Source: Ascidia mentula (Eukaryota; Chordata; Ascidiacea; Phlebobranchia; Ascidiidae). From it: a stretch of DNA of 64,000 nucleotides. The notes below the pieces were generated by a model. The model had not been told where the DNA came from, searched no databases, and saw nothing but the letters and a program-made list of their open reading frames with translations. The translations under genes were made by a program, and so were the position numbers. Where the stretch lies: contig OX387200.1 of the NCBI GenBank assembly GCA_947561715.1, positions 6,822,501 to 6,886,500 of the forward strand, written 5' to 3'. Positions 39,894 through 52,800 of the stretch are shown here, piece after piece (position 1 is the first letter of the stretch; each line of letters opens with the position of its first letter).

Positions 39894-42800
39894 GGTCGGT
39901 TATATGTGAAAATGTCTTGTGTCGTTCAACAGCCCATCGCTGTATCGAGTTCTCGCAAAAAGTCCTTTCGAAACTCTGAGCCACTGAAACTTGCTCCCAG
40001 AAACCGCTCGGCTGAATCCGATTAGCCCGTGACGTCCAAAAAGGTTCGCTTGCAGACTTTGCTTGTTGTCGGCAAAGTCCAGTACAGAAGCTCGGTCTTG
40101 GTCCGGACGAAGATAATCCGCTTTTTAGTGCGTCCGCTGGCTTGGGATCGTCAGCGCGGCGGAATCTCGTGCTGGGCGGAACGCAGCTTTAATCTGTATA
40201 AGGCGACAGCACCGTTAACGAACGTTGCCGGTGTTGCTGCTGAAGTGTTTCACGGCCAAAAAAACTTATCGCTTAAACGTCTGTAAAGCAAGATGAATTT
40301 GTTACTCGAAGTGGCGGCAACATAAAAGTTTGGGGGTCTGTTTTGGGGGTTAGTGCGTTGATTTTGGGATACGTTTAAAAATGGAAAAATTAGGGGGTAC
40401 GGACGGTGTCAGCTAAGCGATTTGTTACTCACGCTGGTCAAAGAAAGTTGTAGAAAACCGGAACCATTGGAGTGTGACAAAAACTTTCACTTGTAACCAT
40501 TACGATATCACAATTTTAAACATCATCACGTCGTCTATTGCGTCAGAATCAGGCGATCAAATCGTATTGTAAGCACAAGTTACAAGTGCGCATATATTCA
40601 ATAAAAATTTTCGAAAACAACGTAGGACAATCAGAGCGACCTGGACTTCTATGCGCTGCCGTGTCTATTCGATCTTACAGGTGACTGGCATTAATCAACC
40701 GACACAGAGTTCAATAAGGTTTTTCTATGTCACTTTGAAGTTGGTTGAACCGACTAAAACAACACACGGGGAGAAACGGTCGAAACAAACGATGTGTATC
40801 GACTCCGAACCGACTGACAACTCTAACGTGATGTGAGGACGTAGAAGGTATAATATGTATGTACACACGATAAAGCTCTTACGATTATTGTGGACCAACC
40901 AGGACTTGTTACATGGACTTACTGTATGGTTATGGGATTTCTGTCTGTTTATACTAAATCACTCACTTCACGATGTGGAAAGCACGTTGGTTTGCAATCG
41001 ACTTACTAATGGTAGAAATGAACTCACTTGGCTTTGGGTAATAGGACAAAAAAAAAAGTTTGCCCACCTGCATTACATCGCTTCCTAGAAAGTTTAATAT
41101 AAAAACCAAGACTTGCCAAACAAAATGTTTATGACTAATTAACTAATAACATAACAAAAATAAAGGTTATTACTGCAAGAACATTTACAATCTGAATTTC
41201 CAAGTACTGGGAAATGAATGAACCGCATTTAATCTCGACTGAAACTGGCCGCAAACCAGTCCGTTCTCCTGGGTCGACTCACTATGGGATCGTTAAATTT
41301 CGTATGGAATAAACTTCGCCGCGCGTTGTAAAAGCAACAATGAAAGTTCAATAAATTCGTGCCCGACGTGGTTAATCAAACGTAGGTTTTATGTGGTTAC
41401 GAGGCGGACGCTCGAAGCGAGGTCAAAGCAGATATTTGATGTGCCACGAAACGTTTCGCTCCCTCGGGAAAGACGTAAATACGAGTTCTAGAAATGAGGA
41501 ACTTCTTGGTAGAGGGTGTTTACTCCGACCTACTGTTATTGTCGACTCTATCACACACGAAACTCAACTCTGTATTGAAAACAACCCTTTGATACAAAAC
41601 ACAACTCCGTCGACGGTTTTATGTAAACAAAACTGCCCACGTAAAATTAAATTACCAGCGTCCCAGTGTATCTGACTGCCAGTGGACCGTAACCCCTTTG
41701 AACAGAGCAATGCTACTAACTACGTCTAAAAAATGACACCCACAGAGTGTTCGATCAGTCTCCTGGACACATGTAAGCGATCAATGACGTCACCAACACG
41801 ATGAAGAAACAAGCAACTTCGCGAAGAGCATCGCCCGGGGGCCACATGCATTGTAACAGTGACGATACAGTCAAGAGAGCTTGTTTTAATTGCAGGTGCG
41901 TTACGCAACGGGTCTGTGGCCCCGACAGAGCGTTTCTCGACACAAATCGCTCTTGGGCCTCTGTTGTTTGCGCACACATCCACACAACACATCTGAGGTA
42001 TGGATGGGAGTTCCAAACTTGTTGTTCTTGCTGCTAGACTAAATTTCCATCCTCGCAAGTTGGCCGGAACTTGTAAACATGGCCTGGTCGGGTGCCGCTA
42101 GTTTGTAAATACTAACCAACTCGCCTCGCTAACGAACAAACACGTGAAAACAAGTTTCAAAGGGAGGTTGCATGTTCAGAATGTGCAACTGACGGCGTGC
42201 GATTACGTCACTGGTAGTTCCGAAGTTCGCCGTACAAAAAAAACTGAGCGTTCTTCAAAATAAATCTTCAATTCTGCGCTTAAAGTTGGTTAAAAAGCAT
42301 ATTCGTGTCTGATCTGTTCGCACTAATAGCTGTAGTTACTCAAGAACAAACAATTACAACAAAATAAATTCGACTATAGTTCATCAGCGTAAATCACCTA
42401 TACTGAACAAAGAACTCATACCTCCACTGCATGCCCACGTTCAGGTTTTTTTTACATCATCAGCCAGAACATGAAATCATAACCACAATGTGCTTTGTAG
42501 AGTGTGAGAAGGGCTTTTTTCACTCAATACACAATCAGGGCAGCTGAATTAATCCTTCGACGGCTGGTTGTGAAATGGAGAATCAGGAGAAAGTGTAGCC
42601 GATTTACGTCGATTGTTTACCCTCATTCAGGCAGTGTTTAATTTTGGCGTTTTTACTTGCACATGACTCTTACCGCCTATGGCGTTTGGAAAATACCGAG
42701 CCACGAACGGTTTTGTAACACGGAAATAGGCAGATGTGCTACAGGCAGTATGTCATGTTTACATTTCGTCTTAATTTAACGAAAATTTTTGTTGTCTTTA

Positions 42801-45240
42801 TTCTTTATTTTCAATATAACAGCCCAGCTCGAAAATTACCTTATCAGATAATAAACTTAACGAAATGAAATGATTTCCAGCATAGTTGTTGAAAAACAGA
42901 TATGGCGACAAAACCTGACATATCGCGGTCAACACGCAATCGATCGAACTTCTGTGTTGATGCCAACATATCCCCACAGACGTAATAAAAAGTCATAAAC
43001 TGATTACGTTAATGGCGCGAAACTTTTCCATCGAACGATACTTGACCACCCGGCGATGTAGTTGCTTATTGGCGGTGCTTTTAACCTTTAAGATTCTGCG
43101 CAGTCAAGTCGTAAACCCGCAGCGGGCGATGCAGTAAGTCGCCGTGGGTGTTTTGTGCGTGATTTCGAATGTCGATCTTGCTTACAGTAATCCCTACAAA
43201 GAAATGAATTTATATTTGAGAGTCCTCTTCGAGTGCGAGTGCAGCAACTTGAACGCAATTTAAAAGAATTTGCTTTCTCTTCACAAAACAAAACAGGTGT
43301 AAACGACAATAAATCCAATATATATCAACTTTGGTGGTGGATGTAAATGGCTTCAGTTTGGGAGTAGATTTCAAGGGACATTTTACTAAAATTCACTCAC
43401 GGATTAGTTGAAATTTGAAACTTTTCAAAAAAAAACCCGCATGTTTTCGCCTCGCTTGATTCAAGGCGTTGAAATGTGTGTGGGTTGAAAGCGCCCGTGG
43501 CTCGTTACGTAATCAAGCGAAGGCGGAATAAGAATCACCACCATTTTCAGTGTTTCTTGAAAAAAGGGCGACCGTTGCAATGCGTTTAACTTATTTGCTT
43601 GAATCACTTTCCGTAGAACGCATGCTTATGACTAACGTTATTTACACCAACAACACGCCACTGGCCAAGGCATTCAGTTAACAGCAGTATGTCGTAGACA
43701 GGCCTCACTGGTTCGGCCTCGATACGCGTGACTTCACTCCTGTATAAGTTACAACTGGACAGTCACCACGCAGCTATGCTAAGGTACAGAGCATCCTAAA
43801 AGGCACTACATTCCTACGTGGGACATTGTTTTTTTTTGGTTTATCATGTCCATTCTGGAAAGGCCAACGCCCGATATTAAGCATGAAACCCACAACTATT
43901 TTGTGTTGATCAGCTCAAAACAGGTCAACCAAATCCCGCTATGGCTATAGAACAAAGAATACTGCTGCTCGATAAAAACTGCTGTTTTACAAAATACTGG
44001 GAAGATTGTGTGGAAATAAAGCTTTTTAGTAGTTTCAATATTTTGGATGAAAACATATTTACTATTTCCTGAGGCCGCACAGTTCCAATATCAGGTTTCA
44101 ACGCAAACACCGCGTTGGCAGTTGGAACGTGTCGTCCTAGAGAGTAACATTGCGCGGCACTTTGCATACACGATATTGGGTATTGCCTCAAAAGCTAAAA
44201 GGCTAATCCTGTGCTGTGTTGATTTGGAGCACAAAGGTAAGAGCGCTGTCCGACATACAACGAAAGAAAGTTGAACCGAAAGTCACTTGACAACACCACG
44301 CTAACTGCCTCCCTGCTGTCAATGCTTCTACAAGGTCTAGCTTGTACTTTGAAGAATGGATCGCCACCCAACACCGCGACAAGTCTAATTACATTTTCTT
44401 TCGCAACCTTATACCGCTATACCAGCACAACATACGACAAGTTCAAGGTCTACTTGACCACAATGAAGCCTTATTGTCGACACACATACGACCTTTACAC
44501 AGTGAAGAGCGAAAACGGAGAAGACGAAAATACAGGCAATTAGTTGATCATGGAGGGCTCGTATCAAAACCCGCAGATAAGTAGCGATTTTAGCAAACGC
44601 TGACTGGGTTGGCAGTGGCGATAAGACGAGATGTGATCAACAAGCAGATCGTTGGAGAATCGCTTTTCTTAAGCCGGTCACGCGACTGCTTCAGAAGCGC
44701 GACCGAATTGCTTCCTCGAACTTAATCAATTTCTCTCATAAAGAAATGATTGGCAGTCCAATATACAAGCGGATCAAGGCTTGTATAGAAGAAGTTCTAA
44801 AATAGGCTAGATGGCCAAAGTGGACGCAGATATCACGTCCTCAAATGATCTGTTTCTCCAAAAATGTACATATTACTGCACAATATTTAAACATACAGAT
44901 TACTAACAAAATATTCTTGAAAATTTCGTGTGTGATTACGATATAAACAAGCAAGATACACAATCTACACAATCCGCAGCATTTTGGCCCGATTTTTATA
45001 TGTACGGCAATGCGGGGCGTATATGCTAAGCCGCAGTAGGATATCGCCCGTTGAGCAGTCATAATCACGTATGTCAATATTGGCTCATACTCGGACATTA
45101 ACGTTTCGTGTTTGGTTATCAGGGCAAGACTCAGGAGAGGTTTCTTGGTTTTAGCCCAGCTTATATGGCGATAGCTGCTGTACGTCCACATGTTTATCAA
45201 CCTGACAACACGATCCATCTCGCATGTCCCGGCCAAGTAC
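39894..45240. other. Gene-free region upstream of SEMA6
   Basis: This contains the SEMA6 promoter and 5' UTR at its left end, then several kb with no recognised exon. Short frames on both strands lack splice context and family resemblance. The part around 44841-45590 holds one long - strand open frame listed separately. Confidence 0.55.
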
Positions 45241-45590
45241 CCTCCACAGTAAACTCTGGCAAACTCTGGCAAACTCTGGCAGCAACATTTGCTTGTGTAA
45301 CATCTGTACCTCAAGTATCCAATAAACATGTGTGCATCCTTACACATAACTAATTCTCTTGGTCGTCTGTTATATTTTTTGTCACGGCTCGAAAATAAGT
45401 CGTTTTTTCGGTCATACGTACTGCGTCGTAAGTTCGTAACCTCAAAGCTCAGTTGACAAATTCTAATGCTACTTGTAACCAAGCCTGCTGCAAGACTTCT
45501 CTCTCTCTCTATTGGGCTGTGGTTTATAAAAGCACCACGGCGTATAACAACAGGCGGAGCGAAACAAGATAGGGCCGAGCGGCGAGCCAA
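44841..45590 (-). other. Long uninterrupted open frame, 249 codons, no recognised family
   Basis: An unspliced - strand frame starting with ATG. It is rich in Cys, Arg, Ile and Tyr and has no domain or motif I recognise. Its C-terminal third is hydrophobic (about residues 195-245). A 150-codon frame overlaps its start on the + strand, so the openness at 45.5-45.9 kb partly reflects higher local GC. It may be chance, a decayed element or an unknown single-exon gene; I favour chance. Confidence 0.15.
45241..45289. repeat. Three tandem copies of a 10-bp unit
   Basis: AACTCTGGCA is repeated three times in a row at about 45252-45282. This is a tiny tandem array with no evident role. Confidence 0.7.
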
Positions 45591-47385
45591 GGATCATCTC
45601 CTTCAACGGTTGACTGGTTCCCGCCAGCGCGGCAAAGCAGTAAACACAAGAGTGAATGGCAAGCCACAACAGCTCGTAGCAGCAGCCGTACCTCCCTCCC
45701 TTTTTCCTTGGTCGGTCCATACAACGAGCGAAGAACTAACAATCAAGACTGCCCAGACAAAGCCCGGCCGTGGGCGCACCGTTGGCGACGTTTTTCTTGT
45801 GAAGATTGGCGTGCAGCGAAGGTACTGTACCACGGCCACGTCGATTGCCGCTCTGCAAAACTGTAGTGGTCGAGACTGCAGTGGGACCAGTAGAACTTAT
45901 AAGTATGCCAAATGAAACGTTGGTATATTAAACGGCTAGTTTCTTTTGTGATTGGAGAATAGTTCTAGAAGGAAAATGCGTTTTTGGCTGATAAACTCAA
46001 TATGTCTACGATTTCATATTTGTATCATCATTTCCTTTTCGTTAAAATCAACCTTACATTGCACGACATTGAACACAAATAAGATCCCACTCATTTCGTC
46101 ACTGCCAAACAAATTTTCCCTCTCGAAACAAGTGCTTTGCAAGTGTAAAGCTCGCATTTGTGAAATATAAATAAACGTCAGTCTAGTTGGAGGTTATCCA
46201 GCAGCGCAACCACCGACCTTTTTCAGCAATTTTATATCGTGTTGATGTTGGCGATGGTGCAAAGTAAGTGAAAGTGGTGTGTGGGCATATGCACCCGAAA
46301 CATGCGATTTTCTGTATTTTTACACCTGCACTGAATATAATTCATGTTTCATCAGATATAGCCCACAATTTATCACAACAAGCAAGCGTGGAACAAAAAA
46401 GCGTTTTCCGCCAGGAAATCAGCGTTTAAATTCGAAATAAAACTCAAAAGCCACAAAATACAACACAATATAGCAAACGTCGGACAAGTGCGCTGACTCA
46501 ATGGGAAACCAAAAAAACATTATTTCGAGTGACCTCAACGATCAAATAAGCGTAAAGTGCGATTACGGAAAGGTTTGAGCCCCTAACTGTCGAAGTGCAG
46601 ACCCATAACAACCACATTTCCCCTTATGGACAAAAAAGTTTGGGGGCTTTTCAAATCCACTTCTGTTTACATTGAAAGTGTCTCGACGCATCCAGAAAAT
46701 AAAGTGCACTAAAAGCATTTAACTTTTAAGGATTGGTTTCAAAAAGTGTTTGGAAATCTGGTATTTGCAGCCAATTTTTTTTTTCAACGTCGTGGTCGCC
46801 AATGCTGCACCATGCAAACACTGAGTCAGCCCCTCCGTTAGTTATTTTCAAAGCTCTGTAACAGACAAGCGTAAAATTAAGCCAAACACCGCAGACTGCG
46901 GGAGCAGCAGGTCAGGGCATTCACAAAAGCGCCCCTGTAACTGCTAAGGGTTATTTGATCTTATCACAAGATCCTTGGGCCGTTTGTGTGGAAGGTTATG
47001 GTAGCAAACAAGCACCCAAGTGGGCCATTATTCCTACCGCGTGCAGTTAATCTTTTCAAACGGGGGTGCAGCTATTTCGGTTTTGGCAGACGCCAAACTG
47101 TTTTGTCGACAAATTTTACCCGGGTGCACTGGAAGGTTGTTTGTTCGTGGCATGAGTTGAATCTTAAATGCAGGACTGCGAGGTGAGTTGAATCTTAAAT
47201 GCAGACACAACTATACTTTTTGGAAGGTTAACTGAAACAAAATTATCAAACTTGCATTCCTTCTATTTACTATTACAAACCCGCATTCATCAAAGCAAAA
47301 ATTCCAAACAACGCAAAAACTTTCTTTTGCACAAAGACTTGCGCGGAGTTATTCAAGAGCCCCGTTTCAGCGCTACTCTGCCGTG
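45591..47385. other. Intergenic DNA before the tRNA gene
   Basis: The first 300 bases are GC-richer with overlapping short frames on both strands; the rest is AT-rich. A direct repeat of GGTGAGTTGAATCTTAAATG-like text, about 20 bp, lies near 47154-47203. No gene was recognised. Confidence 0.5.
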
Positions 47386-47457
47386 TCCTCGTTAGTATAG
47401 TGGTAAGTATCCCCGCCTGTCACGCGGGAGACCGGGGTTCGATTCCCCGACGGGGAG
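47386..47457 (+). tRNA. tRNA-Asp (anticodon GTC)
   Basis: A 72-nt cloverleaf beginning TCCTCGTTAGTATAGTGG. The acceptor stem is TCCTCGT paired with ACGGGGA (one G-U pair). The anticodon stem CCCGC/GCGGG is at 47412-47416 and 47424-47428, with loop CTGTCAC and anticodon GTC at 47419-47421. The T arm is CGGGG-TTCGATT-CCCCG. Internal promoter A and B boxes (TAGTATAGTGG and GGTTCGATTCC) are intact. There is no intron, and CCA is not encoded, as is usual in animals. A run of six T at 47463-47468 is a good RNA polymerase III stop. It looks functional. Confidence 0.98.
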
Positions 47458-47462
47458 CTCAA

Positions 47463-47468
47463 TTTTTT
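47463..47468 (+). terminator. RNA polymerase III T-run terminator of tRNA-Asp
   Basis: Six T residues start five bases after the tRNA gene, the usual place and form for RNA polymerase III termination. Confidence 0.85.
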
Positions 47469-49862
47469 CATTTGTGTTCATGATAAAATATTGTGTTCAT
47501 CCTTCAAATATCACCACTTCTGCTAGGAGGCATTTTTAGGGGGTCGAACGCAACATTACCCTAATGTCACAAAAATCATTAAAAAAACACGAATGCGCTA
47601 TTGTACAAAACCGGCAGAACCAGAGTGACCAGACACTTGTTCTTCAATTAAATCTACATATCTGAACAACAAAGAAAACTGCAAGCAAGGCAATCATTTT
47701 GAGGCCCAAGTGAAATTGCTAATTTACGGCCCAGCGTTGAACCGTGTTACAAGTCCACAACAACTAATAGCAAAAAGGAAATTCGGCCGAAACTGGTGGT
47801 TTCAATGAACGACAAGTCACGGTTCAAGGCATTGGGTTGAAAGTAAATCCAGGTAAAGGAAACCCTTAGATCGTCTTACCTTCACGCTAAACGTGATGAA
47901 CTTCTACGAAACCGCAGTAAATCAGCTTACACCGGAAAAACTCTTCGACAAGGTCGTGTGCGAAGTGAAAAGGCGACTGCTTTATTCAAGCCAAAGTAAC
48001 AAAAAATCAAATGCCGTACGTCTTGGCTTGAATGGCTGTAGTTTTTTTGCTTATCAAAACACAATCTTGATCCCAAGTTAATGATGTAGTTGGTTTAAGT
48101 CACGAAGCAACACACCTTTCAGACAAGGAATCGACGCTTTACATTGTTTACGAAGCAGAAGGAGTTTCACGCACGAGAATACCAGTCACCATTGTAAACG
48201 CCTCGTTTGTTGAACATGGAACATGGGTCGGCCGTCAGTGATTTTTTAATCGCCAACAGTTTATACTGTTTAGATTATCAAAGATGTACGACACGGACTA
48301 CAAAACTGCGACTTCCTCTGTGGGCAACAAAACCGGTTAGTGCGTCTCTCCACGCAGGTTTGCCAGAAAACCACGCGTGTTTGGCGCTGGTACACACAAA
48401 CGGTTAGTGCTGTTTGGATGTTGGTTCCCAACACAGAACTTGCGCTGATGAGTAAGCAGGAAACCTACAGTCGCTAAGCGAACTTGAGGTTTTTAAAGTC
48501 GGCCAAACAACTGTTCGGGCCATTAATGGAGCCACGAGGTTTTTGTCTTTGACGTCGGCTGACGAAATGGAAAGGTTTTGTATGTTAGAAAAGAGAAGTC
48601 GTGCAAAAACGTCAAGAGACCCTCAACAACTATGACGTCAAACAAATTTACCATGTACAAGTTTGCTGACATATTTACAGGAACAACAGGGTATTGAATA
48701 TAAACCAACCGCTCCTATATACGTTATACCGAGTGGTTAGAATAGTACGTTATACATATACTATATGCAAACATCTTGCATTTAAGGCCATAACATTGGT
48801 TAATATTATCGCATTTCCGTGCATACCTGGTCAGAGGTCAGTTATACTTTAGAATTAAACAGTTCCGCTATTTCGATTTCACGCTGCAACGGTTAGCTAC
48901 AAACGTATGTTGACAGATACAACTATACCTCCCGGCATTTCCATCCATGGTTGCGATGACTTGCGCATTCACCTTCTAGGAAATGTCTCGGAAGAAAAAT
49001 CGCTCAGCAGTTGTTCTGTTTACGGCAAAAGTTCGCAGCGTTTCTGCAAAAAAAATGAGGTCATTTCTACACAGCAGCTATTTTCAAATATATAACATTT
49101 TGTACGCGTTGATGTCCTCGGCCGAGATGGCTTGAAACGCAACCTGAACTATTAATATCACTACCTAATATTAATTACACGTACTGTACTTACGTGGTGA
49201 TCTTTGTTACAAAAATGGGCTGGGTAGGCCTAGTAGCATCTGCAACGAAGCGTTAGTGTACATTGGGACAGTAGGATCTACTCCCATTGATTCTGATAGC
49301 TGTGCGACCCTGCAAGATGCAAAAATACCGCAGGTTACCGTAATATTAATATTGGTGCGAAGCAAACAAATACGTTCTTACCTAACTGTAGGATGTTTCT
49401 AAGGGGAGTATTTTTCCGTGTGAGATAATAAGGAAAAGGTTTGGAACGAAATGGAAACAATTTATTACCGGAAACGAAAGACGGTTAACGCGAGTAACGA
49501 AATGTGTGAACTGTTGAATATTCAGTGACAAGAACACAGGCTTGGTGAAAAAGCATATAATGGGGAACAATGCACACAACTCGTGGCGTTTAATTAACAC
49601 AGCATGAAACCAGGTGCGGAGTGAAATCACAAACAAACAAGTTCGGTGATAGGGTGTACAGCATCACGATTTGTGTGATTAAGTTTCAAAAACGAACGTC
49701 CTGCAGGGCATTGGAACACGGTTTATCTGGCACAGGTACAGCATAAACACAAAACATGTTCAGAAAACGCAATGCGGAAACAAAGCAAATGTCCTTGGGA
49801 AATTTTAAGTTTCTTGTCAAGTACTGACTATCTAGCGCCACCATGCGTCAGGAGTTTGCACT
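47469..49862. other. Intergenic DNA between tRNA-Asp and the B-box/zinc-knuckle gene
   Basis: AT-rich DNA. Its right part should hold the 3' UTR of the - strand gene that ends at 49863; TTTATT at 49461-49466 reads AATAAA on the - strand and could be its poly(A) signal. No other gene was recognised. Confidence 0.5.
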
Positions 49863-52800
49863 TCAACGTCTTCCGCGCCTACGATCTCTATCTTCTCCGT
49901 GATCGAGACGACGACCTCTGGGATACCTGCGTATTGCACAGTAGATAAATACCAAGTGGCAAATGCAAGAAAACTGTAACAATTTTTAAACATTAACATT
50001 TTCCAGTTGGACCAAAATTTGGGAAAATTGTCACATAATGGCTTCTAAAATAAACGAACGACACCAACATACCTACGCAGACACTAAAAACCACGCTAAT
50101 TTTCAAATTGCAAAAATGTGTTGACTATAAGAAATACATCCAATGATGTTTATTTAGCGAGCTGCAGACTATTCGTCCTTCCAGTGCGGATTTGGTAGCT
50201 TGCAACGATCTTGCCAGTAAAATAGCCAAACATGACTTTGACTATCCAGTTAACTATGTTCGGACAACCTTATTGAAGTGCAACAATTGACGTGTAGTTG
50301 CAGTTAGCAGTTTTTTCTAAAACCTTTACATGCATTTTAACAAAGTTTCGGTCTATATTTTATTCTATCTCAATTCCATCCCATCATTCCTATGTGGTTA
50401 TTAGAAACGAAACACGAGATGAAAATTAGCAAAACCTGTTCGTCCTCCGTTGGATGTTGTTGTTGTTGCTTTTCTCCCGACGGACTGGATGCGGGCAGTT
50501 CATCTTTATGTGACCAAGTGCACCACAGTTGTAACACTGATCACATCGACCCTCCCTTCTGTAAATAATGCCAAATAAGAAATAAATATTCGACGTTAAA
50601 GTTGGCACTTACCCGATTAGGTCGGGTGAATTTACATTTGTGCTAAATCCTTTATTTATGGGCGTTGCTATTTCCTTTAAACGTCCCTTAGTTAAATCTG
50701 AATAATTTAGGAAAGCAACCACAATTTTGGTGTTGAAAGTAAGTTATTCCCATGTACTTATACCGCTTGACTTCCAAAAAGAAAGGTAAATGCCTCTTTG
50801 ACGTTAACACCTCTGTACAGGTGACTATGGCAATGTTTAACAAGAACTAAAAAAACAACAGTCGACCTGTCGCTCCTAACTTTTGATTGAGAGGTCGTGG
50901 GTTCGGGTCTCACCGCAGGTACCGCGTTTGGAAAATAGTTTTCGTCCTCGACCCAATCGCACTCGCGCTCCCCCGTGTGGCTGGACGAAGATTCTAGGTG
51001 AATAAAATGCAATCGACATAGAGACAATACTTACGTCCCATGACTGGAAAGAAATAGCGGAACAATATTACGCGGTTATGACTACTTTTCAGTTTAGTTT
51101 AATTCCAAGTTGAAGGCAACCTGCCGTTGGCCTTCTATGTGCCAAACTGTAACTAGGATGTGGATTTCTTCACATAAAGTTATATAAATCTGAGCTACTT
51201 ATCACGGAACTCGCACCTGTTCCCGTATCGTTGATAATTGTCCGTTTTATTGACGTGCAATCTTCCATTTTGCCAACAGACTTCGACCTTTTGAGAATCA
51301 CGGGTACATTTTCTTCAATAAAAGGGATACAGAATGTTTTTAATACATCCTTGTAATTCGCTCCAAAACTCACCATGAGTGGCTGGGTTAGAATGAGTCG
51401 ACATTTTGCGGTTCGAGAAACTGCCGAGGTCGGGTAGTGACACGGGTGACTGGCGAGCTCGCTCTGATGGTCCGGATGGGTTGAACGAATTCTCGTTATC
51501 TTTCAACACAACGGTTTGTTACCTGATAAAGCCAGCAGAAATCATGTAGCAAATTAATGCAAAAGGTCGTTATAGGGAAAATTACTTTCCTATTTTATTT
51601 ACCCACCAAAGGAATATTGATGGCATTATTGGACGGCTTGTATTAAGAGCGAACACAAAAACTATGCGACCGAAGTTGATTGTTTAATAATGTCGTAAAT
51701 TTTCATGCACCGTTTTTGTTTGGCGGTTGCCACATATCTGTATTTACATTTAATGTCGTTTAAATGCGCTAAATTTCCTACTGTTCTGAAATCCCATTTT
51801 CCTAACCACAATGTACGATCTAAAAGGCTACAGTTTTGCACAAAAGGGTATTTTCCTCCCAAATATTTAAATTTATAACCAAGTACAAGTGAACCAACCT
51901 TTTTCAGGGGGCGTATTCATCGACCTGTCCACGTCGACCTGAACAAAATGTTATTGCATTAAGATACGCCTGAAACATGTTTGCGATCTACGCGACTTTG
52001 CCAACATACTTGCTGGGGTGAAGAGTTGACCGACACAACGATGTTGTCATCATCCGCAACCACTTGTCTTGTCTGAGCTTTTGCGCAATGGTTGCTAATC
52101 GTGTCCAGTGCACTCTACACAAAAATATCTGATTTATTCGGGAAATCACAATGAACATGCGTTGTAATGACGGTTGAGGAAAAACGACATACACATACAG
52201 CATACAGGTTATTAGAGGTTTAAATCGCATGTATATTGTTCACCGAACGTTATGGGAAACCTTTTTAAGAGCTCCACTTGCAGTTGAAATTTAAGTGCAC
52301 TGAGGGCCTGTATACATTGCCTAAGCTTTGTCTGGTCAAACAGTTTTCTACAGTCATTAAATTGGAACATGCGCTTTAAAAAATACCTCCACTCTTGCAA
52401 TGGCATCTGATAAATGACCACAGGTAAATGTAAATTTAACCAAGTAACTTCTGCTGGGAGAACAAAACCAACCTTAAGATCAGGCAAAGTTCGAAGAAAG
52501 ACGGGCAACTGCGGGCCCAGTCTTTGAGCCAAGTGACAGACGTTAAAAGGGACACAGAAGCGACAAAACTCCTGACAAAGATCAGGAAACCTCAAAATCT
52601 GCAAGAAAATATAGTTACAAATTAAGTAGGACTGGGATCTGGCGGAAATCTTTACCTCGTAGTCAAGACACTGTTGGTAAAGAGGCCGTGGTAGAAGGCT
52701 CCACAACCATTGTTGCTCTCTGATTAAACCAGACCAATACTTGCGAATGCTTGCCGGGGGCTCCCCAATTCTTCAAAGTAAGTTAGTAATTTGTTGACCG

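Noticed and set aside
45466..45915. 150-codon + strand open frame
   Set aside because: It overlaps another open frame on the opposite strand in a locally GC-rich patch, with no recognised family or conserved motif.
50436..50558. Zinc knuckle as a relic of a retroviral-type gag
   Set aside because: It sits in a normal small exon in phase with its neighbours, and no protease, reverse transcriptase or LTR is nearby.
50880..50920. tRNA-like B box (GGGTTCGGGTCTC) suggesting a SINE
   Set aside because: The match is loose, no A box or cloverleaf is found, and the stretch lies in a coding exon of the zinc-knuckle gene read on the other strand.
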